NCBI RefSeq assembly: GCF_011634775.1
Contig: NZ_JAALXT010000002.1
Coordinates: forward strand, 496,001 to 560,000
Reading direction: 5' to 3'
Length of the DNA: 64,000 nucleotides
Source of the DNA: Thalassoroseus pseudoceratinae
Lineage (GTDB): Bacteria > Planctomycetota > Planctomycetia > Planctomycetales > Planctomycetaceae
Part shown: positions 37,154 to 45,405 of the stretch, piece after piece
Numbering within the stretch: the first letter of the stretch is position 1
Layout of the letters: each line of letters opens with the position of its first letter
Notes under the pieces: generated by a model
Seen by the model: the letters and a program-made list of their open reading frames with translations, nothing else
Told to the model about the DNA's origin: nothing
Database searches by the model: none
Position numbers and translations under genes: made by a program

Positions 37154-39112
37154 ATGCACTATACAATTATTCCAGTATTGGGTGGCAGTGACGACGGCCG
37201 AATACTCCATGTGGCGGCTGTCTGTCGGATCAGCACCGAGAATCAAGATGAACGCAGTCTTGACGATCAAGAAGCGTTGTTGAGAACCGTTGTCGAACAG
37301 AACTTTGATGGCAAGGTCGAATGGACGGTGCTTCGCAGCCAAGGGAGCGGTGAGTCGTTGGAACGACAGGAGTTGTACGAGCTCGAAGAATTGATTGAAC
37401 AGCGTCAAGTCGAACTTGTCATCGCCGAAGATTTGGCGCGATTGTGCCGTCGCCGAAGGGCGTACGACTTTTGTGAACTCTGCGAAGATCACAATGTCCG
37501 ACTGATTACGATCAATGATCGGATCGACACCGGTCGCGAGGGCTGGCAAGATTCGGCGTTCATTTCGACCTGGCATCACGAGCGTTCGAATCGTGATACT
37601 TCCGGTCGAATCGTCCGCAGTCTTCGCAATCGCTTCCAGCAGGGCGGCGTGTTTCAGATCCCGATTTACGGCTACATCAAGCCACCACATTCCAGTCGAG
37701 ATGCAGATATCCAAAAGGATCCAGAAGCCGAGGTGATCTACGAACAGTGGTTTCAGAAACTCGAAGACGGCAGCAGTTTCTCGGAAATCGCTGATTGGTT
37801 GAATGGACAGCAGATCCCGGTCGGACCTGGTTCAAAGACGGATCGATGGACATGTTCAATGGTTGGTCGAGTGACTCGGAATCCCATTCTCAAAGGGCTT
37901 CGAGTCCGAAATGCTCGGATGTCCAAACGCATCAACAAAACAGGCCGACGCAAGGCTGTGAAGGCTCCTCCAGAGCATCGGTTGGAACGACAATGCCCCC
38001 ACTTGGCTTTCATCGAAGCCGAGCGGTACGACCGTGTGATTCGCATGCTCGCGAAGCGAAACGCAAAATACCGACGTCATGATGAGAACGGAAACGACAA
38101 ACGCCGGGATGTTCCCAGGAAGCGAACCCGGTTTCCCGGCCAAATGATTGCCTGCGGGATCTGCGGATATCAATACGTGTTTGGCGGCCATGGGCAGACC
38201 GATCATTTGATGTGCGATGGGGCTCGCGACTATCGCTGTTGGAACGGCGTCTCGGTGGACGGTCCGCTCGCCACCCATAAGATTCTGAATGCAGTCTTCG
38301 AAGCGATCGACAGACTGCCAGATTTCGACGACGTCTTTTGTCGAACGATCAACGAAGAAGCCGTGCGGATTGATGAAGCGACAACTCGTGAGAAACACGA
38401 CTGTGAGCAGAACCTCAAGCGAATCCAACGCGAACTTGATCGAGTGATCGAATTTATTCGAACCACGGAATCGTCGAGTCATCGGCTTTGCGAAGAGCTA
38501 TCGCGGCTGGAGTCGGAATCCAACCGCTTCCGTGATGAACTCTCCCGGTTACAAAGCAGGCCGTCCTCGACAATCGAAGTCCCACCTGTTGACCAACTCA
38601 AGGTAATGATGGGCGCACTCGTAGCTGACGTAGCCGAGAACAGTTATGAGCTACAAAAGATAATGAGACGCTTGATTCCCCGCATCGTGGTGTTTCCCTA
38701 TCGCCTCTGCGACGGTGGACGAGTTGTGCTCCGGGCGTCGTTTCGGCTTCGATTGTCACAACTGATCCCAGATGAACGGACACGCAATACTTTGGATCGA
38801 CCGTTGGAACGTTTGCTGACAGTCGACCTATTCGATTTGCCGCAACGGGAAAAGTATCGCCCGGAGGTTGTTCAGAAACGAATACCTGACCGTAATGGAC
38901 GGCGGCAATTGTTCCGGGAAATCGGCTTGGACTTGAAGATCACCGGGACCGCAGCTCAACGGGCGGCTGAACTACAGAAAAAGATGGATGAGCTCGGGCT
39001 CGAAGACCCCTACCTTCCTGTTTGCGAACCGCCGGCCGACTGCAAAAAGCTCTGTCGGCATCGACACCCACGCTATTCCTTTGCACCTCTCGCAACTGCC
39101 GGAGAGATCTAA
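37154..39112 (+). CDS. Large serine recombinase (resolvase/invertase family integrase)
   Basis: 652 residues. The start is fixed by AAGGAGG six bases upstream. The N-terminal catalytic domain begins HVAAVCRISTENQDERSLDDQ (the serine recombinase opening, catalytic Ser in CRIST) and contains VIAEDLARLCRRRRAYDFCE. The Recombinase domain spans ~190-290 (GYIKPPHSSRDADIQKDPEA), followed by a zinc-ribbon region with CGICGYQYVF and a long coiled coil (~410-490). Such enzymes integrate and excise mobile elements through attP x attB recombination. It lies beside a tRNA fragment and just upstream of the ubiquitin-like gene block, and is probably the integrase of the island. A strong terminator follows. 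Confidence 0.9.
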   Translation: MHYTIIPVLGGSDDGRILHVAAVCRISTENQDERSLDDQEALLRTVVEQNFDGKVEWTVLRSQGSGESLERQELYELEELIEQRQVELVIAEDLARLCRRRRAYDFCELCEDHNVRLITINDRIDTGREGWQDSAFISTWHHERSNRDTSGRIVRSLRNRFQQGGVFQIPIYGYIKPPHSSRDADIQKDPEAEVIYEQWFQKLEDGSSFSEIADWLNGQQIPVGPGSKTDRWTCSMVGRVTRNPILKGLRVRNARMSKRINKTGRRKAVKAPPEHRLERQCPHLAFIEAERYDRVIRMLAKRNAKYRRHDENGNDKRRDVPRKRTRFPGQMIACGICGYQYVFGGHGQTDHLMCDGARDYRCWNGVSVDGPLATHKILNAVFEAIDRLPDFDDVFCRTINEEAVRIDEATTREKHDCEQNLKRIQRELDRVIEFIRTTESSSHRLCEELSRLESESNRFRDELSRLQSRPSSTIEVPPVDQLKVMMGALVADVAENSYELQKIMRRLIPRIVVFPYRLCDGGRVVLRASFRLRLSQLIPDERTRNTLDRPLERLLTVDLFDLPQREKYRPEVVQKRIPDRNGRRQLFREIGLDLKITGTAAQRAAELQKKMDELGLEDPYLPVCEPPADCKKLCRHRHPRYSFAPLATAGEI

Positions 39113-39138
39113 CATCACAACGTTTTGAGTCCAATTGC

Positions 39139-39170
39139 GCCCCGTGTCGTTGTTAGACGCGGGGCTTTTT
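39139..39170 (+). terminator. Intrinsic terminator of the recombinase gene
   Basis: GCCCCGTGTC (39139-39148) pairs with GACGCGGGGC (39156-39165), one G-T wobble, followed by five T residues. Confidence 0.85.
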
Positions 39171-39214
39171 GTTGCGCGGTAGGATATGTTCAGACAAACT
39201 ATGAGAAAGATCCC

Positions 39215-39385
39215 ATGACTGAAGACCGAAGCGAATCCTATATTCGAGAGGCCGTACTAGAGTTAATTCGGATGCTTGCACGATCTGTTGTCAGTCGTCT
39301 CCGTCACAAGACATCAAGAAGCTTTGCACAGCGAGATTCAGAAGAAGCACCGTCGACGACTTCCAGTTCGTTTCATTCGGAGTGA
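39215..39385 (+). CDS. Small protein, unknown function (56 aa)
   Basis: Starts MTEDRSESYIREAVLELIRM and continues into a basic, Ser-rich tail. The first ~35 residues are predicted helical. No ribosome-binding site stands out. It lies between the recombinase terminator and a decayed JAMM pseudogene, so it may itself be a remnant or a recombination accessory. I do not recognise a family. Confidence 0.4.
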   Translation: MTEDRSESYIREAVLELIRMLARSVVSRLRHKTSRSFAQRDSEEAPSTTSSSFHSE

Positions 39386-39430
39386 TGAAGAATAGCTCTG
39401 TCATGAGCAGCGAATTTAGAGCAAGGGAGA

Positions 39431-40012
39431 AAATTAAATCGAGCAAAGACTTTTCAACATGAATTAAAACCTGAGTTGCACTTCAAAACGGATGCGTGGG
39501 CGAAGCTTCTTTATCTCCGTGACCGGGGAAAAATGAAAACCAGTGGTTTCGGGGTTTCTTCCATCGAGGATCCGATGCTGGTCCGAGGAATTGTCTTGGT
39601 TCAACAACAGTGCACCGCGATCGAAACACGAGTCGATGAAAACAAATAGCCGAATACCTATTCCAGCAGATATGCATTAGGTACTAACTCGGCCCAGTAC
39701 CGCGAATGTAGCTGCATACGCATCCCGGCAACTCTTCAATATTTAGTCAGATGGATGAGGAACTCTTCAACCGAATGATGGGATCGCATGACTAGGCGGT
39801 ACTTTTCTTGATCGCGAGAAATGGCACGGTGTGGTGTCGACTGAGCTACTGCTCTCTGGTTCCGAATTTCCGTTGCGTTGCAAACGCGAGTCGACTTTGA
39901 GTTGTCTTCCGGAGGGACAGATCACGCCGCATGGCAAACCGAGTTTGATCATTCAGCTCACGCCATCGATGGATTTTGGGACCTTCCGAGTGACGGCGAC
40001 GCGGAATCATAA
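39431..40012 (+). pseudogene. Decayed JAB/JAMM peptidase (paralogue of the intact JAMM protein at 46.3 kb)
   Basis: Frame-by-frame reading recovers the JAMM protein in order. First, [19 protein letters not shown] (intact paralogue: [19 protein letters not shown]). Then a frameshift near 39646, then IAEYLFQQ colinear with VADFYDEQ. Then a perfect catalytic motif HTHPGNSSIFSQMDE (HxHx7SxxD), and AVLFLIARNGTVWCRLSY aligning with [18 protein letters not shown]. After another frameshift comes TDHAAWQTEFD, aligning with [11 protein letters not shown]. Nonsense codons interrupt it at 39685 (TAA), 39709 and 39793 (both TAG; the first aligns with a Trp of the intact gene). The catalytic signature survives but no continuous product is possible. 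Confidence 0.85.
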
Positions 40013-40017
40013 GCGAA

Positions 40018-40110
40018 ATGACAACACGGTTCGCTTTTCGCACCGATGCATCTGTGTTGAATCAAAGAAGTCTTCTTCAGGCTGAATGTCTATATCGCCA
40101 AGTCTTCTAA
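40018..40110 (+). pseudogene. Possible remnant of the start of an E1-like gene
   Basis: A 30-codon frame, MTTRFAFRTDASVLNQRSLL onward, directly follows the JAMM pseudogene, exactly where the E1-like gene follows the intact JAMM gene. Its start resembles the opening of the intact E1 ([15 protein letters not shown]) but the nucleotide-binding glycine motif is gone. Weak evidence, mostly positional. Confidence 0.3.
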
Positions 40111-40285
40111 ATTCAGCCCGAAAATGCGTCATGTAAGGTGATGATCTGCAGTTAGCTTTTGGGCTTCATGTTTTTGCAGTTTCAGCCCCATTCGGCTCAG
40201 TTCCACCGGTACGGTCGGGGCGTTTCTTGTGGTGGTTCGTCGAGCGTCGATGGGCCAATTCCCCAGGTTTTTTGGAGGAGGAGTC

Positions 40286-40654
40286 ATGTCACACGTCGTG
40301 GTGATTCAGACGGAAATTCGGAATGTCAAAGCGTTGGGATTGGCGTGCCAGCGGTTGGGGTTGCCTCTTCCGGTGTACGGCGAGGCTCAGTTATTTAGCG
40401 GTCGGCAGACCGGGTGGCAGGTACGGCTGCCGGAGTGGCGTTATCCGGTCGTGGCCGATGTTGCCAGTGGTCAGTTGGCCTTCGATCACTTTGGTGGCCG
40501 GTGGGGCGATCCGCAGCAGCTTGATCGGTTTTTGCAAAGCTATGCTGCTGAGATCACGAAGCTCGAGGCTCGCAAACTCGGGTACTCGGTAACCGAGCAG
40601 CCACTCGAAGATGGTTCGATCAAATTGACCGTCGAGGTCGGAGGTGCAGTATGA
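40286..40654 (+). CDS. DUF1257 (Ycf35-like) protein, first gene of the ubiquitin-like block
   Basis: 122 residues with a strong ribosome-binding site (GGAGGAGGAG) before MSHVVVIQTEIRN. DUF1257 features include VKALGLACQRLG, WQVRLPEWRYPVVADV and FDHFGGRWGDP. Ycf35 is its plastid/cyanobacterial relative; the biochemical role is unknown. Its stop overlaps the DUF2997 start (ATGA), and a Ycf46-like AAA ATPase follows. The three genes form a recurring trio in cyanobacteria and other bacteria. Here they open a 13-gene co-directional block that ends with Ubl, E2, JAMM and E1 genes. Confidence 0.82.
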   Translation: MSHVVVIQTEIRNVKALGLACQRLGLPLPVYGEAQLFSGRQTGWQVRLPEWRYPVVADVASGQLAFDHFGGRWGDPQQLDRFLQSYAAEITKLEARKLGYSVTEQPLEDGSIKLTVEVGGAV

Positions 40655-40848
40655 CGAGTCGAATTATCGAAATTACTGTCTCGCCTAATGGTCAGACCAC
40701 CGTGGAAACCCAAGGCTTCGTTGGTCCTGTATGCCGCGATGCGAGTCGATTCCTGGAACGGGCACTCGGCAAGCCAACCAACGAGACACTCAAAGCCGAA
40801 TTTCATCAGCAGGCTTCATCGGAAAATCAAATCCATCAGGGCGAATAA
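40651..40848 (+). CDS. DUF2997 small protein
   Basis: 65 residues. IIEITVSPNGQTTVETQGFV followed by GPVCRDASRFLERALG is the DUF2997 pattern, a short beta-hairpin then helix carrying a conserved cysteine near CRDAS. It overlaps the DUF1257 gene by 4 nt. DUF2997 typically travels with DUF1257 and AAA ATPases; no activity is known. Likely a partner or substrate-binding subunit of the AAA protein encoded next (inference). Confidence 0.8.
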   Translation: MTSRIIEITVSPNGQTTVETQGFVGPVCRDASRFLERALGKPTNETLKAEFHQQASSENQIHQGE

Positions 40849-40896
40849 TCCTCCTTCGCCATCTCACACCCAACAATTTCAACGAGGAAACCGTCT

Positions 40897-42384
40897 ATGT
40901 CGTTAACCGAACGACTCGGGGAGTACGTCCGCGCGTGCTTCACGGGAATTTGGATTGAAAGCCATGAACATCAAGATGCAATCACCGAGATCGCCCAACT
41001 GTGTCGTGAGGAGAACTGGCAAGTTGCGTCGTGGGACGTTGAACGAGGGCTCGATGTACCGGGTGCGGAACTTGAGACTCAAGGGAGTGACCCGCTAGCG
41101 GCTATTCGTGCTGTGAATTCGTTAGTTACTCCCAACGGCACTGCGTTACTAGTGCTGCAGAACTTCCATCGGTTTTTGCAATCTGCCGAGATAGTTCAAG
41201 CGGTCGCCCGGCAGGTGGTCGCCGGCAAACAGAATCGCACGATTTTGGTCGTGCTCTCACCAGTCGTCCAGTTGCCAATCGAACTGGATAAACTGTTTGT
41301 GGTGGTTCAACACGAACTACCAACTCGTGAACAGTTAGCCGAGATCGCTCGCGGCATTGCGACCGAAGACTCCGAACTGCCCGAAGGAGTCCAACTGGAG
41401 ACAGTACTTGATGCCGCTGCTGGGCTCACGCGGTTGGAAGCGGAAAACGCGTTTAGTTTGTCACTCGTCCGGCACAACGCAGTGCGGGCTGATGTGTTGT
41501 GGGAGCTGAAATCACAGACGCTTCAGCAGAGCGGTTTGCTCGATCTGCATCGCGGCCAGGAATCCTTCGAGGGACTTGGCGGTCTGGAGAATCTCAAGGC
41601 GTTTTGTTTGCGAGCCATGCGGAGACAAACTGCTAGCCATCCCAATTGTCGACCACGCGGTGTCCTCTTGCTCTCACCTCCCGGCTGTGGGAAATCAGCG
41701 TTTGCGAAGAGTCTGGGCCAGGAGACCGGACGACCAACACTCACGCTGGAGATTGGTAGTTTACTCGGAAGTTTAGTCGGGCAGTCCGAGTCGAATTTGC
41801 GACAGGCCCTGCAGATTGTCGAAGCGATGTCGCCCTGCATTTTGTTTTGCGACGAACTTGAGAAAGGACTCTCGGGAGTGGCCTCCAGCGGACAAACCGA
41901 TTCGGGTGTGACCGCTCGATTGTTTGGCCGACTGCTGTCATGGCTCAACGACCGCACGTGCGATGTGTTCTTTGTCGGTACGTGTAACGACATCAGCAAA
42001 CTACCACCGGAACTGACGAGGGCCGAACGGTTTGACGGCGTATTCTACATCGACCTACCGAGCCAGTCGCAACGCCAAGCGATCTGGGAGATTTACCTGG
42101 AGCAGTTCGACATCAACCGCGATCAACCTAAACCCGACGATCATGATTGGACTGGGGCGGAGATTCGTAGCTGTTGCCGCTTGGCGACGCTGTTGGATGT
42201 GCCGCTCGTCGAAGCGGCTAAGAACATCGTGCCGATCGCAGTCACGGCGGCTGAGTCGGTGGGCAAACTCCGGCAGTGGGCGAGCGGTCGCTGTCTGAAT
42301 GCCGAGACCGCTGGCATCTACCGCCAGCAAACGTCCACAAGCAAACGACGCCGACGGGTGACCACCGATCCGTCGAGCAATTGA
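40897..42384 (+). CDS. Ycf46-like AAA+ ATPase
   Basis: 495 residues. The N-terminal ~210 residues form a Rossmann-like non-catalytic region typical of Ycf46. The AAA core follows: FEGLGGLENLKAF, Walker A SPPGCGKSAFAK (~260-271), Walker B CILFCDELEKGL (~314-325), sensor region VFFVGTCNDISKLPPEL and the arginine region TRAERFDGVFYIDLPS. A lysine/arginine-rich tail (SKRRRRVTTDPSS) ends it. AAA enzymes of this group probably remodel or unfold proteins. Within a conjugation operon it could extract or deliver ubiquitin-like-modified targets, which is inference from context. Confidence 0.85.
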   Translation: MSLTERLGEYVRACFTGIWIESHEHQDAITEIAQLCREENWQVASWDVERGLDVPGAELETQGSDPLAAIRAVNSLVTPNGTALLVLQNFHRFLQSAEIVQAVARQVVAGKQNRTILVVLSPVVQLPIELDKLFVVVQHELPTREQLAEIARGIATEDSELPEGVQLETVLDAAAGLTRLEAENAFSLSLVRHNAVRADVLWELKSQTLQQSGLLDLHRGQESFEGLGGLENLKAFCLRAMRRQTASHPNCRPRGVLLLSPPGCGKSAFAKSLGQETGRPTLTLEIGSLLGSLVGQSESNLRQALQIVEAMSPCILFCDELEKGLSGVASSGQTDSGVTARLFGRLLSWLNDRTCDVFFVGTCNDISKLPPELTRAERFDGVFYIDLPSQSQRQAIWEIYLEQFDINRDQPKPDDHDWTGAEIRSCCRLATLLDVPLVEAAKNIVPIAVTAAESVGKLRQWASGRCLNAETAGIYRQQTSTSKRRRRVTTDPSSN

Positions 42385-42524
42385 CACCGGCAACCGCGGA
42401 ACTCCCGTCGTGGCACTAGCTCTTCCAACGGATCGCAGTCCGCGATTCCGGTGTCGCGCTCTCCGCTCGGCTGCAGACCCAAGCCGATCATCATTCATTC
42501 ATCACCTATTTCGAAAGAGGCTTT

Positions 42525-42992
42525 ATGTCCGAAGCTCCGAAGACCTATTGGTATCACAACGGTTGGCACGTGCTAGCGATGGTGATCACCGTGATCATCG
42601 TCACCAACTGGCTGTACCAGTCTTGGCAGCAGGGTCAAAAACCGCTGGCAGTCACGGAAGTTTATGGCGGACTGCAAGACTTAGATTCCGAGCAGCCGGT
42701 GCTACATCTCACGCTTTATCACTGCTTTCCCGGTGTTCTCCGTAACGGTCGGGTGACGGTGAGTACGCCAAATCGACTCCTGGTTGTCAAGTCCGATCAC
42801 ATCCAATCCCATGCCTTCGAAGAGTGGCAACCCAACGACGAGCACTCGCTCACCTTCGTCCTGCAACTGGCCAACTTCCACGAGCAAAATCGCATCCCGT
42901 TGACCATCCGAGTGGAAGCCGAGAACGCACGCGTCTTTCAAATCCAAGCCGTATGGCAAGGGGACGGTTGGGCCTCCAATCGCAACCGGTAA
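42525..42992 (+). CDS. Single-pass membrane protein, unknown family
   Basis: 155 residues with a good ribosome-binding site (GAAAGAGG). One N-terminal TM helix (~14-34, WHVLAMVITVIIVTNWLY) is followed by a beta-rich domain (VTEVYGGLQDLDSEQPVLHL, ... VRVEAENARVFQIQAV-like strands). No catalytic motif. It is the fourth gene of the block and may anchor the AAA or conjugation machinery at the membrane. I do not recognise the family. Confidence 0.65.
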   Translation: MSEAPKTYWYHNGWHVLAMVITVIIVTNWLYQSWQQGQKPLAVTEVYGGLQDLDSEQPVLHLTLYHCFPGVLRNGRVTVSTPNRLLVVKSDHIQSHAFEEWQPNDEHSLTFVLQLANFHEQNRIPLTIRVEAENARVFQIQAVWQGDGWASNRNR

Positions 42993-43087
42993 TCTCACTT
43001 TCTTTCAGTTCCGCGTTACTGACTTGCCGCTGGCTTCCATCAGGAAGGTCGCGGCTGTTTTTGTTTCTCATGCTAGGAGTTTTTCCA

Positions 43088-44033
43088 ATGACTACTACAG
43101 TGATCGAACCTGATGCCCCCCTCGCAATCAGCACCCGCGGAGCGACTGCGAACGCAGATGGCGGCCGCCCGATTGAGCTTTTCCTGGATGGGCGTTCGCA
43201 AATCGTTGACTGCCACGCAGAAGAACCAAGCCGCCGACTCCTTCGGAGCCGAAGGCAAGTTTTTGTCTGCCGGCAAGAAGTTATTGGATACATCCCATCC
43301 CGCCTACAAAGTGGTGACCGCAATCCGCAGCCAAACGGTCGCCTATTGGAAAGGCGTGTCCCTGCCATTTCCCGAACCGGGTGTGCGACTGATTCGGCAG
43401 ACGGCCATCACGGAGTTCGATCAGCGAATGGCCGAGTTCCGCGCCGAACTTGATGACGCTGTCACAGAGTTGGATCAGCACTATGACGAGCTGCGGTCGC
43501 TGGCCCGCGAGCGACTCGGTGAGTTGTTCGATCCCAGTGACTATCCGACTTCACTGATCGGACTGTTCACGATCGAGCACGATTATCCGAGTATTGAACC
43601 GCCCGACTATTTAAGGCAACTCAGTCCGGACCTCTACGAGCAAGAATGTCGCCGGGTGCAGTCACGTTTCGACGAAGCGGTTCAGTTAGCCGAACAGGCC
43701 TTCACGGATGAGTTGACCAAACTCGTCGAGCACCTCACTGAACGGCTCAGCGGTCAGACCGATGGCAGACCCAAAGTCTTTCGCGACTCGGCCGTCACGA
43801 ACATGACCGAGTTCTTCGAACGGTTTCGCACGCTCAATATCCGCTCCAACGATCAACTCGATGAGCTTGTTGATCGCGCCCAGCAAATCCTCGGCGGTGT
43901 CGAACCGCAACAGATTCGAGACAACGAATCCCTGCGGCGACAGATCGCATCCCAACTCGCCGGTGTCCAGTCTTCGCTCGATGGAATGTTGGTCGACCGG
44001 CCCCGTCGCAACATCCAACGTCGTCCTAAATAG
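43088..44033 (+). CDS. Helical DUF3150-like protein, with a frameshift in a C6 tract
   Basis: The ribosome-binding site AGGAG supports an ATG at 43088 (MTTTVIEPDA), but the frame must shift by one base at the C6 run (43116-43121) to enter the long frame that runs to 44033. Removing one C gives a smooth MTTTVIEPDAPSQSAPAERL. Alternatively translation starts at the internal ATG 43113 (MPPSQSAPAERL, 306 residues). The body has AARLSFSWMGVRKSLTATQK, GKKLLDTSHPAYKVVTAIRS and a long helical C-terminus, a pattern resembling DUF3150 proteins. Function unknown. The shift may be real (slippage or phase variation), a mutation, or a sequencing error. Confidence 0.6.
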
Positions 44034-44043
44034 AGGAACCGCG

Positions 44044-44286
44044 ATGCAAATTATTGTCCAGAACGATGGCTCGCTGCGGTGTCTCTATTCCGAGGAACTC
44101 GATCTCCGCTGTCTTGGTCAATTGACGATCACTCGTGGCAGCCATGTCGAACCCACGTCCGATGGCCAGTGGACCGCCGATCTCTCGCCCGTGAATGGTC
44201 CAACCCTAGGACCATTCACGGCCCGTAGTCAAGCCCTCGATGCCGAACGTGAATGGCTCGAACAGCATTGGCTGACATCAGACTGA
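44044..44286 (+). CDS. 80-aa uncharacterised protein of the block
   Basis: Starts MQIIVQNDGSLRCLYSEELD, then LDLRCLGQLTITRGSHVEP and VNGPTLGPFTARSQALDAER. It is compact and probably beta-rich with a C-terminal helix. It follows the helical protein by 10 bp and is in the same block. No family name can be given from sight. Confidence 0.6.
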   Translation: MQIIVQNDGSLRCLYSEELDLRCLGQLTITRGSHVEPTSDGQWTADLSPVNGPTLGPFTARSQALDAEREWLEQHWLTSD

Positions 44287-44336
44287 CACACTTTCCAATC
44301 GCTTGGCAAACACTAATTCCGAAAGGATCACCGCTG

Positions 44337-44711
44337 ATGTTCCGTATCTTGAAAACGATCGCACACCGACTGAAGACGTTGTTTGTGGTTGATTCCGCAC
44401 TCGATCGCAAAGCGGAGTTCCTGGCCCGGCACGCCGAACGCAAAGCCAGGTTGATGCGGCGAGCCCTCGAATACGACGAACAGGGCTTCCCTGAGATCGC
44501 CGAGGAATTGCGTTGCCAGACAGCCAAGTTCTCAATCGAACTGAAACTGGGCCGAATGAGTTCGGCGATCGGTAGCTTTGCTCCGAGTGCTAGAAAACAG
44601 TCGAGCTCGGAAGCACAGCCATTGAACGGTCAAACCCCGCCGCGGTCTGCAAACGGTACAAATTCCAAGAAGAAGTTGGGCCGGACAAATCACGCGACCG
44701 CAGCTCGATAG
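44337..44711 (+). CDS. Basic helical 124-aa protein of the block
   Basis: Starts MFRILKTIAHRLKTLFVVDS with GAAAGGA upstream. Residues ~5-85 form amphipathic helices rich in Arg/Lys (LDRKAEFLARHAERKARLMR). The tail is Ser/Asn/Lys-rich and likely disordered. It could bind nucleic acid or an acidic partner. The family is unrecognised. Two hairpins including a terminator-like one follow it. Confidence 0.55.
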   Translation: MFRILKTIAHRLKTLFVVDSALDRKAEFLARHAERKARLMRRALEYDEQGFPEIAEELRCQTAKFSIELKLGRMSSAIGSFAPSARKQSSSEAQPLNGQTPPRSANGTNSKKKLGRTNHATAAR

Positions 44712-44735
44712 TCCAACCATCATTTTCACACATTG

Positions 44736-44797
44736 CCCCAAACGGGGCGGTTGCGTCTTTCCACGCGATCGCCTCGCAGTTGGGGCGATCGCTTTTT
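44736..44797 (+). terminator. Hairpins inside the ubiquitin-like block (possible attenuator/terminator)
   Basis: A GCCCC-loop-GGGGC hairpin (about 44736-44749) precedes GCGATCGCC (44765-44773) paired with GGCGATCGC (44784-44792) and a run of five T residues. It separates the DUF1257-AAA part from the Ubl-E2-JAMM-E1 part. It may reduce read-through or mark a separate promoter downstream. Confidence 0.55.
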
Positions 44798-44828
44798 CTC
44801 TCACGTGTTGCTGACAGAAAGAGCCACG

Positions 44829-45026
44829 ATGACCCAAAACGATTTAAACCGATCCGTCGCCCGATCCACCGGCGAGAGTGTCCGCGAAATCTCGCACCGC
44901 GGGTTTGTGCCACTCGACGACCTTGACTGTCAAAACGAGGAACCGCTGATCGATTGGGACACAGTCGATGCCGAACATTCGCTGCAATGGTTCCCCATTC
45001 GGAAACGTCCCGCTTTCGGTGTCTGA
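44829..45026 (+). CDS. Small acidic protein (65 aa) ahead of the Ubl gene
   Basis: MTQNDLNRSVARSTGESVRE begins the protein, which then has HRGFVPLDDLDCQNEEPLID and a basic end RKRPAFGV. A short N-terminal helix and an acidic middle are predicted. It lies between the intra-block hairpins and the ubiquitin-like gene, 62 bp before the latter. No family is recognised; it could be a target or regulator of the pathway (inference). Confidence 0.5.
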   Translation: MTQNDLNRSVARSTGESVREISHRGFVPLDDLDCQNEEPLIDWDTVDAEHSLQWFPIRKRPAFGV

Positions 45027-45088
45027 CAACGTCGAGATTTCCGTCGCAACTTGTTCTCTTCCGTAACAAATTATTAGGAACGCCACTC

Positions 45089-45319
45089 ATGAAAATTTTT
45101 CTGATCAACAACGACGGCGCGGGCTTCGCGGATACTCAAGAACTCTCCGAAGGAACCACGATTCAAGCTTTGTTTGAGAAAACCGTGCCGCACGGTCGAC
45201 CTGAGGATTATTTAATCCGGCTTAATCGCGGACCGGTCGCAGCAGACTATGTGCTGCAAGACGGTGACCGTGTTTCGATTACTCCGACGAAAATCGAGGG
45301 GGCAACAATTCGTTGCTAG
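45089..45319 (+). CDS. Ubiquitin-like / ThiS-MoaD-type beta-grasp protein (Ubl)
   Basis: 76 residues, starting MKIFLINNDGAGFADTQELS and ending TPTKIEGATIRC. The pattern (N-terminal strand, helix TTIQALFEKTV, loop, strands ending DGDRVSITPTK) is that of ThiS/MoaD-like beta-grasp proteins. The immediate neighbours are E2-like, JAMM and E1-like genes, so it is the expected conjugation tag. It does not end in the usual Gly-Gly: the last residues are E-G-A-T-I-R-C. The JAMM protease might trim it to the Gly in EGA, or the C-terminal Cys may be used differently. Target proteins are unknown. Confidence 0.75.
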   Translation: MKIFLINNDGAGFADTQELSEGTTIQALFEKTVPHGRPEDYLIRLNRGPVAADYVLQDGDRVSITPTKIEGATIRC

Positions 45320-45405
45320 TTCCCTGATCGATTTCGCCGCTGAGTCTCTCGGCTTGGCGGCGGAATCAGTAGTTAAGAACGATACACTAAACGAGGAGTC
45401 GAACT

